Source: Chloroflexota bacterium
GTDB taxonomy: Bacteria; Chloroflexota; Anaerolineae; Aggregatilineales; Phototrophicaceae
NCBI GenBank assembly: GCA_009840575.1
Contig: VXNO01000084.1
Span: 1 to 60,896 of the forward strand
Length of the DNA: 60,896 nt
Direction of reading: 5' to 3'
Under the pieces are notes generated by a model that was not told the DNA's origin, did not search any database, and was given only the letters and a program-made list of their open reading frames with translations. The translations under genes were made by a program, and so were the position numbers. Shown here piece by piece: positions 1 through 10,497 of this stretch. The first letter of the stretch is position 1. The number at the start of each line of letters is the position of its first letter.

Positions 1-18
1 GGGTTTGGGGGGTGGGGG
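1..18. repeat. G-rich run next to the aspS stop
   Basis: The first 18 bases are almost pure G/T and lie just past the aspS stop codon. They resemble the G-rich right half of the hairpin repeats seen at 13.2, 34.4, 49.5 and 54.4 kb. The window edge cuts the element, so no stem can be shown. Confidence 0.3.
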
Positions 19-1815
<1,797 letters not shown>

Positions 1816-1919
1816 CGTGCCATTGCTCCTCGCTCACGCGCCGCTCGTCCGGGCGCATCAGCGGGCGAGCATAGCACGGCGGACGCGGCAAATGTATGGT
1901 CATTCTGGGCTGGCAGCGC

Positions 1920-1948
1920 TTTACAGCCAGCGTCGCCGAGATTATACT
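1920..1948 (+). promoter_or_regulatory. Sigma70-like promoter, apparently leaderless
   Basis: TTTACA (1920-1925), a 17-base spacer and TATACT (1943-1948). The ATG at 1956 lies only 8 bases after the -10 box, so the transcript should start at or a base or two before the start codon. Confidence 0.6.
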
Positions 1949-1955
1949 GCCTAGC

Positions 1956-2171
1956 ATGAATGGGCAAGACGAAGGCATCACCAAGCGGCAGTTGGGCATG
2001 ATCCTGCTGCTAGGCGGCATCATCGGCTTCGGCTTGATCCTGGCTGTGGATATCATCGATGTCGGGCGCGAAGGCGGCATCGGTCCTGCGCAGACCTGGG
2101 CGCTTTTGGCTATGGCGCTGGCGGCATTGGTCGGGCTTAGCCTGCTGCCTTTGGGCGACGCCCCCGCATGA
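1956..2171 (+). CDS. Small two-helix membrane protein
   Basis: Unrecognised 71-residue protein. It has a short polar N-terminus (MNGQDEGITKRQ) and two hydrophobic stretches (about residues 13-33 and 46-66) joined by an acidic loop, so it is probably a two-pass inner-membrane protein. An in-frame ATG at 1896 would add 20 residues, but the promoter at 1920-1948 lies downstream of that codon, so 1956 is preferred. Its stop overlaps the next start (ATGA), so it should be translationally coupled to the membrane glycosyltransferase at 2168. It might be an accessory subunit of that enzyme, but that is inference from position only. Confidence 0.6.
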   Translation: MNGQDEGITKRQLGMILLLGGIIGFGLILAVDIIDVGREGGIGPAQTWALLAMALAALVGLSLLPLGDAPA

Positions 2172-3784
2172 CGAAGCCTGGCTTGCAGTTGCATCGCGGG
2201 CTGATGCTCTGCGCAAGCATCGCGCTGCTCTTTGCCAGCTTCATCTACGCAATTTACGCCGCCAATCTCCTCGCTTTCCCCTACGATTATGACCAGGGCG
2301 AAGGTTTTGAATTGCACGATACGACGCTGCTCAGCCAATTTAGACTGCCCTACCTGGATACGGAAACCTATCCTTTTTATTCCAGCAATTATCCGCCGCT
2401 CTACCATATCCTGGCTGCGCCTTTCGTCTGGCTTTTTGGTCCCGCCTACTGGTATGGACGGCTGCTGGGTTTTGCCGCGTCGCTGCTGATTGCCGTTAGC
2501 ATCGCCTTCGCCGTTTACCGAGATGGCCACCAGAACCGCTGGATTGCGCTGCTGGCGGGCTTGGCATTTCTGAGTTCCAACTTCGTCTATCACATCGGTC
2601 CACTCTTTCGCCAGAACATCATGATGGTGGCATTTGAGACCGTGGCGATTGTCCTGCTGGCGAGGGCGTTCCCGCGCGGCGACAAACGCGGCATCACCCT
2701 GGCGCTTTTCTGCTTGTTGTGCGCGGGCTATACCAAGCAGATGGCGGCTATCACGGCGCTGGCGGCGATAGGCTGGATGTTCCTGCGCGGTCCGCGGCGC
2801 GCGCTGCTTTATACGGCGGGTTTTGGGCTGGCGGGCGGGCTGGTCTTTCTGTGGCTGGACCTGGCATCGGGCGGGCAATGGTGGAGGCAAGCCATCGTCG
2901 CCAATGTCAATGACTTTTTGTACGACCAGGCGGTGGGCTTGTTCCGCTTGTGGTTCGGCTTGCACGGCTTCTTGCTGGTGCCGGCGGCGCTGATGACGCT
3001 GGTGGAGTTGTATGCCGATCGCCTGTCCATCTACAGCTTCTGGTTTCTGGCTGCGGCGCTGCTGGGCGGGGCTGCTGCCGGCACCTGGGGCGCGGGCGAT
3101 AGTTACCTGGTAACCTCCATCGCGGCGGCTTGCATCTTGAGCGGTATCTTCTTCTCGCGGCTGCTCGCCAATGCCTGGGGACCTTCGCGCATTTTGCAGG
3201 TCTTGCCATTGGCGCGCCTCGCCAGCCTGAGTCTGCTGCTGGTGCCACTGCTGTATCTGGGGTATGCTCGCGCTACCTTGAAAATGCCCACCGGCGGCGC
3301 ATTCGCCCCCCTTGCTGAATTGCTGGGAGTTGAACGAAATGTCGCCTTCCACACCCGCCCAGACGCGCCTGACTTTTATGACTCGGCGGGCTGGCTGGCG
3401 GGCGGCTATGCGCGCATCGGCTATCTGTTGACCGAAGCCGACCATGCAGCCGGCGACCAAATCGTGACGTATATCCAGCAGACCGACAAACCCGTGCTGA
3501 GCGAAGACGCTGGTTTCTCGATCGTCGCCGAGCGCGATGTTGTAACCAACCCCACGCAACTGCGCAATTTGTACCTGGCTGGGCAATTCGCGGGTGATGA
3601 GCTGGCGCGTATGATCGAGCATCAGGAGTTTGGCTTGATCATCCTGCGCGCGCAATTCTTCCCGCCGCATATCCTGGAAGCCATGGGCCAAGCCTATATT
3701 CACAAAGAGACGATATTTATGAACGGCTTTGATTATTTGCTGCTCTTCCCCCGCCCCGGTTACGAACCGCGAGAAACCGCATGA
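2168..3784 (+). CDS. GT-C-type membrane glycosyltransferase (PMT/ArnT-like)
   Basis: A 538-residue polytopic protein with roughly ten membrane helices in the first 365 residues and a soluble C-terminal part of about 170 residues. The first extracytoplasmic loop carries an acidic motif DYDQGEG (residues 40-46), in the position where PMT/ArnT-type (GT39/GT83) enzymes place the catalytic Asp/Glu, followed by aromatic residues and SSNYPPLYH. Enzymes of this fold move a sugar from a polyprenyl-phosphate donor to a lipid or protein outside the membrane. The donor and acceptor cannot be inferred. It starts inside the stop of the small membrane protein (ATGA) and its own stop overlaps the deacetylase gene the same way. 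Confidence 0.75.
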   Translation: MTKPGLQLHRGLMLCASIALLFASFIYAIYAANLLAFPYDYDQGEGFELHDTTLLSQFRLPYLDTETYPFYSSNYPPLYHILAAPFVWLFGPAYWYGRLLGFAASLLIAVSIAFAVYRDGHQNRWIALLAGLAFLSSNFVYHIGPLFRQNIMMVAFETVAIVLLARAFPRGDKRGITLALFCLLCAGYTKQMAAITALAAIGWMFLRGPRRALLYTAGFGLAGGLVFLWLDLASGGQWWRQAIVANVNDFLYDQAVGLFRLWFGLHGFLLVPAALMTLVELYADRLSIYSFWFLAAALLGGAAAGTWGAGDSYLVTSIAAACILSGIFFSRLLANAWGPSRILQVLPLARLASLSLLLVPLLYLGYARATLKMPTGGAFAPLAELLGVERNVAFHTRPDAPDFYDSAGWLAGGYARIGYLLTEADHAAGDQIVTYIQQTDKPVLSEDAGFSIVAERDVVTNPTQLRNLYLAGQFAGDELARMIEHQEFGLIILRAQFFPPHILEAMGQAYIHKETIFMNGFDYLLLFPRPGYEPRETA

Positions 3785-4815
3785 CCAGCGCCTATTTGAC
3801 GCACAGCCAATTCACCGCCCACGACTACCCGCGCCACCCCGAACATGCCGGACGCATCCAGGCAATCTGGCAGCAGCTAAAGGCGCAGGGCTTGCGCGAG
3901 CAACTGCTCTCGATAACGCCAGCGCCAGCCAGCGATGCGCAGATCCGCGCTGTGCATTCCGCCGCTCATCTCAATCGCTTGGTCGATATCGCGGGGCAAG
4001 AGCGCACGGTCTTCATCGACCAAGACACCTATGCCCTGCCCGTCTCACTGGAAACGGCGCGGCTGGCGGCGGGCGCTGTCATCGACGCGGTGGATGCGGT
4101 CTGCGATGGGCGCGCGCAACGAGCTCTGGCGCTGGTGCGGCCGCCCGGGCATCACGCGACTGCCGAAAGACAGATGGGCTTCTGCCTGTTGAATAACATC
4201 GCCATGGCGGCGCGGCATGCCCAAAACGAATATGGCTTAAAAAAAGCGCTGATTTTTGATTACGATGTGCACCACGGCAATGGTACACAAGACATTTTCT
4301 ATAGTGACCCATCGGTGATGTTCATCTCCATTCACCAAAGCCCCTTTTATCCTGGCAGCGGCGCAATCAACGAAATCGGCGCAGGAGCCGGACGCGGCGC
4401 AACCTTGAACCTGCCTATCGCCGGCGGGCATGGCGATGAAACTTATCAGCGCCTCTTTGAGCAGGTGGTTGCGCCAGCCAGCGAAAAATTCGCGCCCGAC
4501 TTGATGCTGGTTTCGCTTGGCTTCGACGCGCATTTTGCCGACCCGCTGGCGAGCATGCGGCTGAGCCTGGGTGGCTACGACTGGCTGGCGCGCGCTTGCA
4601 TGGCTTTGGCGGAGAAAGTTGCGAAGGGCAAAATCGTCTTCGTGATGGAAGGCGGCTACGACCTGACGGCATTGGCGCATGGCTGGTGCAATATCGCCCG
4701 CGCCACGTTGGGCATAGACAGCATCAGCGACCCATACGGACCTGCGCCGGGCGAGGCAGCTATGGGACGAATCGACAAGCTAATCACAGCGGCGCGCCGC
4801 CTGCACAAGCTCTAG
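3781..4815 (+). CDS. Histone-deacetylase-family deacetylase (AcuC/HDAC-like)
   Basis: A 344-residue zinc amidohydrolase of the arginase/deacetylase fold. Active-site features are all visible: RPPGHHA with the His pair at 124-125, [12 protein letters not shown] with metal ligands Asp162 and His164, GFDAH with Asp249, and EGGYDLTAL with the transition-state Tyr. Bacterial relatives act on acetylated small amines (acetylpolyamine amidohydrolases), acetoin-linked substrates or acetyl-lysine. The sequence does not say which. It is coupled by ATGA overlap to the membrane glycosyltransferase, so deacetylation of the same glycan or lipid precursor is conceivable but unproven. Its TAG overlaps the uvrB stop on the other strand within a shared CTAG. 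Confidence 0.9.
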   Translation: MTSAYLTHSQFTAHDYPRHPEHAGRIQAIWQQLKAQGLREQLLSITPAPASDAQIRAVHSAAHLNRLVDIAGQERTVFIDQDTYALPVSLETARLAAGAVIDAVDAVCDGRAQRALALVRPPGHHATAERQMGFCLLNNIAMAARHAQNEYGLKKALIFDYDVHHGNGTQDIFYSDPSVMFISIHQSPFYPGSGAINEIGAGAGRGATLNLPIAGGHGDETYQRLFEQVVAPASEKFAPDLMLVSLGFDAHFADPLASMRLSLGGYDWLARACMALAEKVAKGKIVFVMEGGYDLTALAHGWCNIARATLGIDSISDPYGPAPGEAAMGRIDKLITAARRLHKL

Positions 4816-6830
4816 CTCAGCGCCAGGTCAGCGGCGATGCCCTTCTCGTGCGCCAGCGTCCCGCGCAAATCAAAGACCTGGTCACGCAATGCCGCGGCTT
4901 TCTCGAATTCCAGCGACTGGGCGGCTTTCTGCATCTCTTTCTCGAGCTCGGCGATCATGTCTTGCAGCTCTTCGGGCGGCAGGTTCTGCAAGCCGATGTC
5001 TTGCGTCGGCTCATCAACGTCTTCCTGCTGGATGGCGCGCACGCGGTCGGTCAAATCCTGGATGTCCTTGACAATCTGCTGCGGTTCGATGCCGTGCTGC
5101 TGGTTATATTCTTCCTGTTTGGCGCGGCGGCGGTCCGTCTCGCTGATGGCAGCGGACATGGCGGGCGTCACTTTGTCGGCGTACATGATGACCGTGCCTT
5201 CAATGTGCCGCGCGGCTCTGCCAATAGTTTGGATGAGCGCCGGTTCTGAGCGCAGGAAGCCGGCTTTATCGGCATCCAGCACCGCCACCAGCGAAACCTC
5301 AGGCAAGTCCAGCCCTTCGCGCAGCAAGTTGATGCCCACTACTACATCGTAGACCCCCGAGCGCAGGTCGCGCAGGATTTCCACCCGCTCAAGCGTGTCG
5401 ACCTCGGCATGCAGGTACTGCCCGCGGATGCCCAGCTCGTTCAGGTAGCCAGCCAATTCTTCCGACATGCGCTGCGTCAAGGTCGTTACCAGTACGCGCT
5501 GCTGATGGCGCACCCGCAAGGCGATTTCTTGCAGCAGGTCGTCGATTTGCCCTTCGATCGGGCGCACATCAATCTGTGGATCGACGATGCCGGTCGGGCG
5601 GATAATCTGCTCGACAACCTGCTGAGCCTGCTTGCCCTCGTAAGGACCTGGCGTGGCGCTGGTATAAATCGTCTGGCCCACCCGCCCCCAAAACTCCTTG
5701 AAGGTCAGCGGGCGGTTGTCCAAGGCGCTGGGCAAGCGAAATCCATAATCGACCAGCACTTGCTTGCGGGCGCGGTCGCCATTGTACATGCCGCGAATCT
5801 GTGGGACGGTCATGTGGCTCTCGTCGATGACCAGCAGGTGGTCTTCGGGCAGGTAGTCGATCAAGGTATAGGGCGCGCTGCCGGGCGGACGACGGTCGAA
5901 ATGGCGTGAATAATTCTCAATGCCGGTGGTGAAGCCGACTTCGCGCAGCATCTCGATATCGTAGCGGGTGCGCTGCTCGATGCGCTGCGCCTCGATGAGC
6001 TTGTCTTCGCGCTTGAATTGGGCGACCTGTTCGTCCAGCTCCTTTTCAATATCATGCAGCGCCTCGCGGATGTGCTCGTCATCGGTGATATATTCGCGCG
6101 CCGGGAAGATGGTAACCTGCTGGTGGATGTGCGTAACTTCGCCGGTGAGCGGGTGAAACTCGACGATTTTCTCGATTTCGTCGCCCCACAAATAAATGCG
6201 AAAAGCGCTTTCGGAATAGCCGGGCACAATCTCCAATGTATCGCCGCGGGCGCGGAATGTGCCCCGCCGCAACTCCATATCGTTGCGCGTATACTGGATG
6301 CGCACCAGATCACGCAGGACTCGCTGGCGGCGCACTTCTTCGCCAACCCGCAGCTCAACTGACATCTTCTGCCAGTTGACCGGGTCACCGATGCCATAGA
6401 TGCAGGAGACCGACGCCACAATCAGCACATCGCGCCGCGTAAACAGCGATGCCGTCGCCGACAAGCGCAGCCGTTCGATCTGCTCGTTGATATCGGTGGA
6501 TTTCTCGATGTACAGGTCGTGGCGCGGCACATAGGCTTCGGGCTGATAATAATCGTAATAGCTAACAAAGTATTCGATGGCGTTATTGGGGAATAGCCGT
6601 CGAAACTCGGCATATAGCTGGGCGGCAAGGGTTTTGTTGTGCGCCATGACCAGCGTGGGGCGTTGGGTCGTCTGCACGACATTGGCGATAGTAAAGGTCT
6701 TGCCGGTACCAGTCGCGCCCAGCAGGGTCTGGTGGCGATGTCCCTTGCCCAGCCCGCTCAGCAAGCCAGCGATAGCAGTGGGCTGGTCGCCAGTCGGCAC
6801 GAAAGGGGCGTCCAATTCAAATTCGCGCAT
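4812..6830 (-). CDS. uvrB: UvrABC excinuclease subunit B
   Basis: DNA damage-recognition helicase of nucleotide excision repair; it is loaded by UvrA and recruits UvrC. The protein has 672 residues, the normal length. Visible elements: Walker A GATGTGKT (38-45), the beta-hairpin region [12 protein letters not shown] that pries the strands apart, the DEAD-like box [15 protein letters not shown], helicase motif VI region QTIGRAARH, and a C-terminal UVR coiled coil ([20 protein letters not shown]) that contacts UvrC. The ATG at 6830 is the natural family start. No uvrA or uvrC is in the window. It converges on the deacetylase gene with overlapping stop codons and no terminator between them. Confidence 0.98.
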   Translation of the reverse strand: MREFELDAPFVPTGDQPTAIAGLLSGLGKGHRHQTLLGATGTGKTFTIANVVQTTQRPTLVMAHNKTLAAQLYAEFRRLFPNNAIEYFVSYYDYYQPEAYVPRHDLYIEKSTDINEQIERLRLSATASLFTRRDVLIVASVSCIYGIGDPVNWQKMSVELRVGEEVRRQRVLRDLVRIQYTRNDMELRRGTFRARGDTLEIVPGYSESAFRIYLWGDEIEKIVEFHPLTGEVTHIHQQVTIFPAREYITDDEHIREALHDIEKELDEQVAQFKREDKLIEAQRIEQRTRYDIEMLREVGFTTGIENYSRHFDRRPPGSAPYTLIDYLPEDHLLVIDESHMTVPQIRGMYNGDRARKQVLVDYGFRLPSALDNRPLTFKEFWGRVGQTIYTSATPGPYEGKQAQQVVEQIIRPTGIVDPQIDVRPIEGQIDDLLQEIALRVRHQQRVLVTTLTQRMSEELAGYLNELGIRGQYLHAEVDTLERVEILRDLRSGVYDVVVGINLLREGLDLPEVSLVAVLDADKAGFLRSEPALIQTIGRAARHIEGTVIMYADKVTPAMSAAISETDRRRAKQEEYNQQHGIEPQQIVKDIQDLTDRVRAIQQEDVDEPTQDIGLQNLPPEELQDMIAELEKEMQKAAQSLEFEKAAALRDQVFDLRGTLAHEKGIAADLALS

Positions 6831-6851
6831 GATGATTTCGTAGATTAGCCC

Positions 6852-6880
6852 TTGACTGGTTTCAATCTAGCTGGTAAACT
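6852..6880 (+). promoter_or_regulatory. tRNA promoter with extended -10
   Basis: TTGACT (6852-6857), a 17-base spacer and TAAACT (6875-6880), preceded by TGG, which gives an extended -10. Transcription would start near 6887, about 22 bases before the initiator tRNA. A 6-bp inverted repeat (TAGATT at 6841, AATCTA at 6864) straddles the -35 box. Confidence 0.75.
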
Positions 6881-6908
6881 GCGCTTACGCAACGAAAAGT
6901 TGTTTTGA

Positions 6909-6980
<72 letters not shown>

Positions 6981-6984
6981 TTGA

Positions 6985-7058
6985 GCTGATGTAGCTCAGC
7001 TGGTTAGAGCGCGCGACTCATAATCGCGAGGTCGGAAGTTCAAGTCTTCCCATCAGCA
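6985..7058 (+). tRNA. tRNA with CAT anticodon: elongator Met or Ile2
   Basis: A cloverleaf with a perfect acceptor stem GCTGATG/CATCAGC, D arm GCTC/GAGC, anticodon stem CGCGA/TCGCG around CTCATAA, T arm GGAAG/CTTCC, discriminator A and no encoded CCA. The CAT anticodon fits elongator Met, but also tRNA-Ile2 whose C34 is changed to lysidine by TilS. The GCGA/TCGC anticodon stem resembles some Ile2 tRNAs, so I leave the identity open. It lies 4 bases after the initiator tRNA, so both are probably cut from one transcript. Confidence 0.9.
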
Positions 7059-7064
7059 CACCGG

Positions 7065-7086
7065 GGCCCGCCAGCGGGTCTTTTTT
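7065..7086 (+). terminator. Rho-independent terminator after the tRNA pair
   Basis: Stem GGCCCG/CGGGTC (one G-T pair) around the loop CCAG, directly followed by six T (7081-7086). It begins 7 bases after the second tRNA. Confidence 0.8.
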
Positions 7087-7098
7087 GTTGTCTGCTGG

Positions 7099-8301
7099 CT
7101 AGCGACACTTGCGCCAGCCAGCCCCATCCTCGCTCACCACGACCTCGCCGGGCAGCGGGCGCGCATTGTAGGCGCTGGCCATTGACCTGCCATAAGCGCC
7201 CGTCGTCATCAGCGCGACTCGTTCACCCACTTGCAGCGGCGGCAGGCAGCGGTCCCGCGCCAGCACATCGCTGGATTCACAAACCGGCCCCACCACTTGC
7301 GCGACTTCTCCTCGCACGGCAGCTTGGCGCAGCGGTAAGACTTCGTGGTGCGCGTCATAGAGGGCGGGGCGCAGCAGGTCATTCATGCCCGCGTCCACGA
7401 TATAAAAGACCTGCCCCGCCTGGCGCTTGACATACAGCACTTCCGCTAGCAGAACACCTGCATCGGCGACAATCGCGCGCCCGGGCTCGAGCAGGACGTG
7501 GTAGCCACGCAAGCGGCTGGCTATGGCAGCAACTAAATCGCCCAGGGGCGGCAGCGAAACAGTGTATCGATAAGCGACCGGCAAGCCACCACCGATATTA
7601 ATAGTGTGAATCTGTGGGAACGAGCCCGCGATCTCTAGCGCTTTATCCAAGGCGCTGAGCGTCGCCTGGCTATCGCCCAGTTGGCTGCCAATATGGATGT
7701 GGATGCCGGCGAAGTGTATGCGCGGATAGCTAGCGCGTTTCGCCAACAAGTCGCGGATGACATCGGCGGTCAAGCCAAATTTTGCGCCGCCGTGCCCGGT
7801 GGCGATCTTGGGGTGCGTATTCGCCGTGACTTGGGGATTCAGCCGCAGCGCGACATGAACCGTCTCAGTACCCGTGCGCTCGGCAGCCGCCTGGATGTAA
7901 TCCAGCTCCAGCGCATTTTCCACATTCAACCAGCCGACGCCGCGTTCAACCGCATAGTTGATTTCGGCGCGCGTTTTGCCGACGCCGGCAAAGACGATCT
8001 GCCGCGCAGCCCCGCCAGCCGCCAGCACAAGCTGGATTTCGCCGCCGCTCACACAATCGAAACCGCTGCCCTGCCGCGCCAATGCTCGCAATATCTCGCT
8101 GTTGCCATTGGCTTTGACGCTGTAATGCAGCCGGGCGGAAACTGGCGTGAACTTATGCTGCAAGCGCCGGTAGTTCTCCAGCACGCGCCGCAGGCTGTAG
8201 ACATAGACGGGACTGTCGACCTCGCTGGCAATTGTCTCCAGGGAAATTGCGTCAACATGCAGCCAGCCATCAACATAGCGGAAGGCGGAATTGAGTATCA
8301 T
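7099..8301 (-). CDS. lysA: Diaminopimelate decarboxylase
   Basis: PLP enzyme that converts meso-diaminopimelate to L-lysine, the last step of lysine synthesis. The 400-residue protein shows the PLP-binding lysine in HYSVKANGN, the phosphate-binding and active-site stretches HIHIGSQLGD, GGGLPV and EPGRAIVADAG, the substrate-binding CESSDVLARD, and the family C-terminus AYGRSMASAYNARPLP. The start is the ATG at 8301 (MILNSAFRYVDG), with AGGTGG about 7 bases upstream. Reading further upstream would run the frame through a terminator and tRNA-Asp, which is not credible. The gene has no obvious operon partner. Confidence 0.95.
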   Translation of the reverse strand: MILNSAFRYVDGWLHVDAISLETIASEVDSPVYVYSLRRVLENYRRLQHKFTPVSARLHYSVKANGNSEILRALARQGSGFDCVSGGEIQLVLAAGGAARQIVFAGVGKTRAEINYAVERGVGWLNVENALELDYIQAAAERTGTETVHVALRLNPQVTANTHPKIATGHGGAKFGLTADVIRDLLAKRASYPRIHFAGIHIHIGSQLGDSQATLSALDKALEIAGSFPQIHTINIGGGLPVAYRYTVSLPPLGDLVAAIASRLRGYHVLLEPGRAIVADAGVLLAEVLYVKRQAGQVFYIVDAGMNDLLRPALYDAHHEVLPLRQAAVRGEVAQVVGPVCESSDVLARDRCLPPLQVGERVALMTTGAYGRSMASAYNARPLPGEVVVSEDGAGWRKCR

Positions 8302-8320
8302 GGAACCCACCTGCGCAAAC

Positions 8321-8347
8321 AAAAAAGAGGCGCAATCATGCGCCTCT
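8321..8347 (-). terminator. Rho-independent terminator of tRNA-Asp
   Basis: On the minus strand, a perfect 9-bp stem (AGAGGCGCA/TGCGCCTCT, arms at 8326-8334 and 8339-8347) with a 4-base loop, followed by a T run. It lies between tRNA-Asp and lysA, so lysA either depends on read-through or has its own start in the short gap. Confidence 0.85.
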
Positions 8348-8350
8348 ATT

Positions 8351-8426
8351 TGGCGGGAGCGACGGGATTTGAACCCGCGATCTCCGGCTTGACAGGCCGG
8401 CATGTTAACCGCTACACCACGCCCCC
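8351..8426 (-). tRNA. tRNA-Asp (GTC)
   Basis: Acceptor GGGGGCG/CGCTCCC (one G-T pair), anticodon stem CCGGC/GCCGG around CTGTCAA, T arm CGGG/CCCG with TTCAAAT, discriminator G73 as expected for Asp, and encoded CCA. G34 makes it a queuosine-type tRNA. Confidence 0.97.
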
Positions 8427-8436
8427 GTAGATAAGG

Positions 8437-8465
8437 AGCTTAGCAGCCGCGCCTGGTTGTGTCAA
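8437..8465 (-). promoter_or_regulatory. Promoter of tRNA-Asp
   Basis: On the minus strand: TTGACA (8465-8460), a 17-base spacer, TAAGCT (8442-8437), then the tRNA 5' end 10 bases later. This is a near-consensus strong promoter. Confidence 0.85.
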
Positions 8466-8495
8466 GTGGCAAACGAATATCGCATTGGCGGCAGC

Positions 8496-9344
8496 TTACA
8501 ACTGGCCAAAGCCACCGATAGCGCTGGACTTGCCGGAGAGGTAGCGCGCAGTCAGGACGAGGATAAAGATGGCGGGCGCGACAAATACCAGGGACATCGC
8601 GGCGATGAGCGGGTTGTTGCTGCCCGAAGCAGTCGAAAACAGCAGCACCGGCATGGTGATCACTTGGCCCGCGCCGATGAGAAACGTCAGGATGTATTGG
8701 CTCCAGGAGATCAAATAGGCGAACAGGCTCGCCACAACAATGCCGGGGAATACGGCGGGCAGCGTCACATGCCAGAAGGTGCGCAAAGTCCCCGCCCCCA
8801 GCGAACGCGCCTGCTGTTCAAAGTCGGGGTCATAATTGGCGAAGACGCCCGCCAGCGTCAGCACCACATAGGGCATAACCGGCACCAGATGCACCAAGCC
8901 GACGCCCAGCATATTGCCTGCCAAGCCCCAGCGGATGAAGTTGATATTCAGCCCCATCGCCACCGCAATGCCCGGCACGATGGTCGGCGAGATGATCAGA
9001 AACTCAACCACGCGCTTGCCACGAAACTTGTACAAGCCCAGCGCCCGCGCAGCCGGCAAGCCAATCAGCACCGAGAAGAAGGTAACGGAGACCGCCAGGA
9101 TCGTGCTATTTAGAAGCGCCTCGGGGACTTTTGAGTTAGGCGCGACGATGCTCTCCCAGGCGCGCAAGCTAAGCTCGGACGGGAAAAGCTGCGGATAAAA
9201 CCAGCGAAAGGAAAAAGCGTTGAACAAGAAGGCGATCAACGGCGTCAACAGCAAGAAAATCAGCAAAGCGACAGCGGCATAATGCAGGGCGCGCAGCAGC
9301 CGTTTGCGGGGGGAGCGCTCGTAGTTCGCCGAAAGCATCGCCAT
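8496..9344 (-). CDS. ABC transporter permease (PotC/AfuB-like)
   Basis: A 282-residue inner-membrane permease of the binding-protein-dependent type with six predicted helices. The EAA loop that contacts the ATPase is present in the usual place (EQQARSLGAGTLRTF followed by LPAVFPG). It belongs to the MetI-like family (PF00528), nearest in style to spermidine/putrescine or iron(III) permeases. It follows the other permease with only 3 bases between them, so the two probably form a heterodimeric channel. No binding protein or ATPase gene is in the window, so the substrate is unknown. Confidence 0.9.
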   Translation of the reverse strand: MAMLSANYERSPRKRLLRALHYAAVALLIFLLLTPLIAFLFNAFSFRWFYPQLFPSELSLRAWESIVAPNSKVPEALLNSTILAVSVTFFSVLIGLPAARALGLYKFRGKRVVEFLIISPTIVPGIAVAMGLNINFIRWGLAGNMLGVGLVHLVPVMPYVVLTLAGVFANYDPDFEQQARSLGAGTLRTFWHVTLPAVFPGIVVASLFAYLISWSQYILTFLIGAGQVITMPVLLFSTASGSNNPLIAAMSLVFVAPAIFILVLTARYLSGKSSAIGGFGQL

Positions 9345-9347
9345 GTG

Positions 9348-10238
9348 TCAGTCCTGCCGCACAGTCCGCCGGCTCAGCCACATGTAGCCAAGCACGAGGA
9401 AAAATACGATGATGGAAATGATGACGCTGATGGCCATGCCTTCAGTGCGCGCGTTCAAATCCGGATTTTGAAAGAAGCGCACCGCCGTGACCGTGAGCAT
9501 CCGCGGGAAACGTACACCCAAGATAGCCGGCACTTCGTAAGAACCGAATGTGAATGCGAATACCAGGATCGAGCCCGAGAGCAAGCCCGGCATCACCAGC
9601 GGCAAGATGACATACAAAAAGCGTTGCCAGCGATTGGCACCCAGGCTGCGCGCCAGGTCTTCATAATCCACGCCCAGGGACTGCAATACCGCCAGCACGA
9701 TGACCCCAATAAATGGCACTTCTTTCCAGATGAAGGACAGCATCATGCCGATGCCGAAGCGGTCTTTGACCAGGACGGGGAAGTCACGCGGGAACTCAAA
9801 CAAGCCCAATTGCGCGCCCGTGCGGGAGAGCAAGCCGCTCTGTGAAAACAAAAACAAGATACCGATGGCCGCGACCACATGCGGCACCGGCAGGTTCAAC
9901 TGATACAGAAATGTCGCCAGTCGCTTGCCAACGAAGCTGCGCCGCAGCAGCAAAGCCGTAGCCAGCGCCAACATCGCCGAGATGAACGTGCTGCCCACGC
10001 TCACCCAGATGGTCAGTGCCAGCCCCTGCCAAAATACATTGGCATATTGCTCGGAGAACATGATGCTGTGGTAGGCTTGCAGCGAAATCTCTGTGCGCCC
10101 GATGATGGGCTGCCAGCCCAGGCTCACCAACGCGCCATAAGCCAAGCCGCCCAAGAAGAGGAAGACGATGACAGCCAAGGTCGGCGCCAACATAATGGGG
10201 ATGCGCCAGCGGTCCCAAAATGTCAAAATTGCTTCCAC
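9348..10238 (-). CDS. ABC transporter permease (PotB-like)
   Basis: First gene of the permease pair, 296 residues, with a short cytoplasmic N-terminus (MEAILTFWDRWRIP), six predicted helices and an EAA loop EDLARSLGANRWQRF followed by LPLVMPG. The start codon is GTG at 10238. A promoter at 10262-10290 places the transcription start about 17 bases before it, which supports this start. The promoter also shows that the pair is a self-contained bicistron, so its ATPase and solute-binding protein must be encoded elsewhere. Confidence 0.9.
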   Translation of the reverse strand: MEAILTFWDRWRIPIMLAPTLAVIVFLFLGGLAYGALVSLGWQPIIGRTEISLQAYHSIMFSEQYANVFWQGLALTIWVSVGSTFISAMLALATALLLRRSFVGKRLATFLYQLNLPVPHVVAAIGILFLFSQSGLLSRTGAQLGLFEFPRDFPVLVKDRFGIGMMLSFIWKEVPFIGVIVLAVLQSLGVDYEDLARSLGANRWQRFLYVILPLVMPGLLSGSILVFAFTFGSYEVPAILGVRFPRMLTVTAVRFFQNPDLNARTEGMAISVIISIIVFFLVLGYMWLSRRTVRQD

Positions 10239-10261
10239 CCGTGCCTGCTTGCACTCCTGCG

Positions 10262-10290
10262 ATAGTAACCCAGCCCGCCAGCTTGGGCAA
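10262..10290 (-). promoter_or_regulatory. Promoter of the permease pair
   Basis: On the minus strand: TTGCCC (10290-10285), a 17-base spacer and TACTAT (10267-10262). Start of transcription near 10255, followed closely by the GTG at 10238. Confidence 0.6.
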
Positions 10291-10318
10291 TGCCCCTGCT
10301 ATGGCAAGCGAATTAATC

Positions 10319-10429
10319 TATTCACCACAGAGGGCACAGAAGTAGAACCAAGTTGCAACGGGCGAGTCACCGTCTGCCCCTACATCAAAGCTCTGCGACC
10401 TCTGTGTATCCTCGTTTCCTCTTTGGTGA
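10319..10429. repeat. Degenerate intergenic palindromic repeat
   Basis: This gap between divergent genes holds imperfect inverted repeats. 10326-10340 pairs with 10392-10406 (12 of 15), and TCACCA at 10322 pairs with TGGTGA at 10424. Inside it, 10367-10394 matches the reverse complement of 16868-16898 (core GAGTCACCG and CCCCTAC). The string GGCACAGAAGTAG (from 10334) recurs near 54372. Confidence 0.5.
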
Positions 10430-10497
10430 GGAGTTTGGCGCAATTGTCCGGCTTGCGCGTATGATTCTGCGTTTGATTGCTTTACAATACGCCACTT

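Noticed and set aside
6841-6869. SOS box upstream of uvrB
   Set aside because: A TAGATT/AATCTA inverted repeat is present, but it matches no LexA box I know and surrounds the tRNA -35 box on the other strand instead.
8302-8403. N-terminal extension of lysA by 34 residues
   Set aside because: The extension would be translated from the tRNA-Asp gene and its terminator hairpin. The ATG at 8301 has a ribosome binding site and the family's normal N-terminus.
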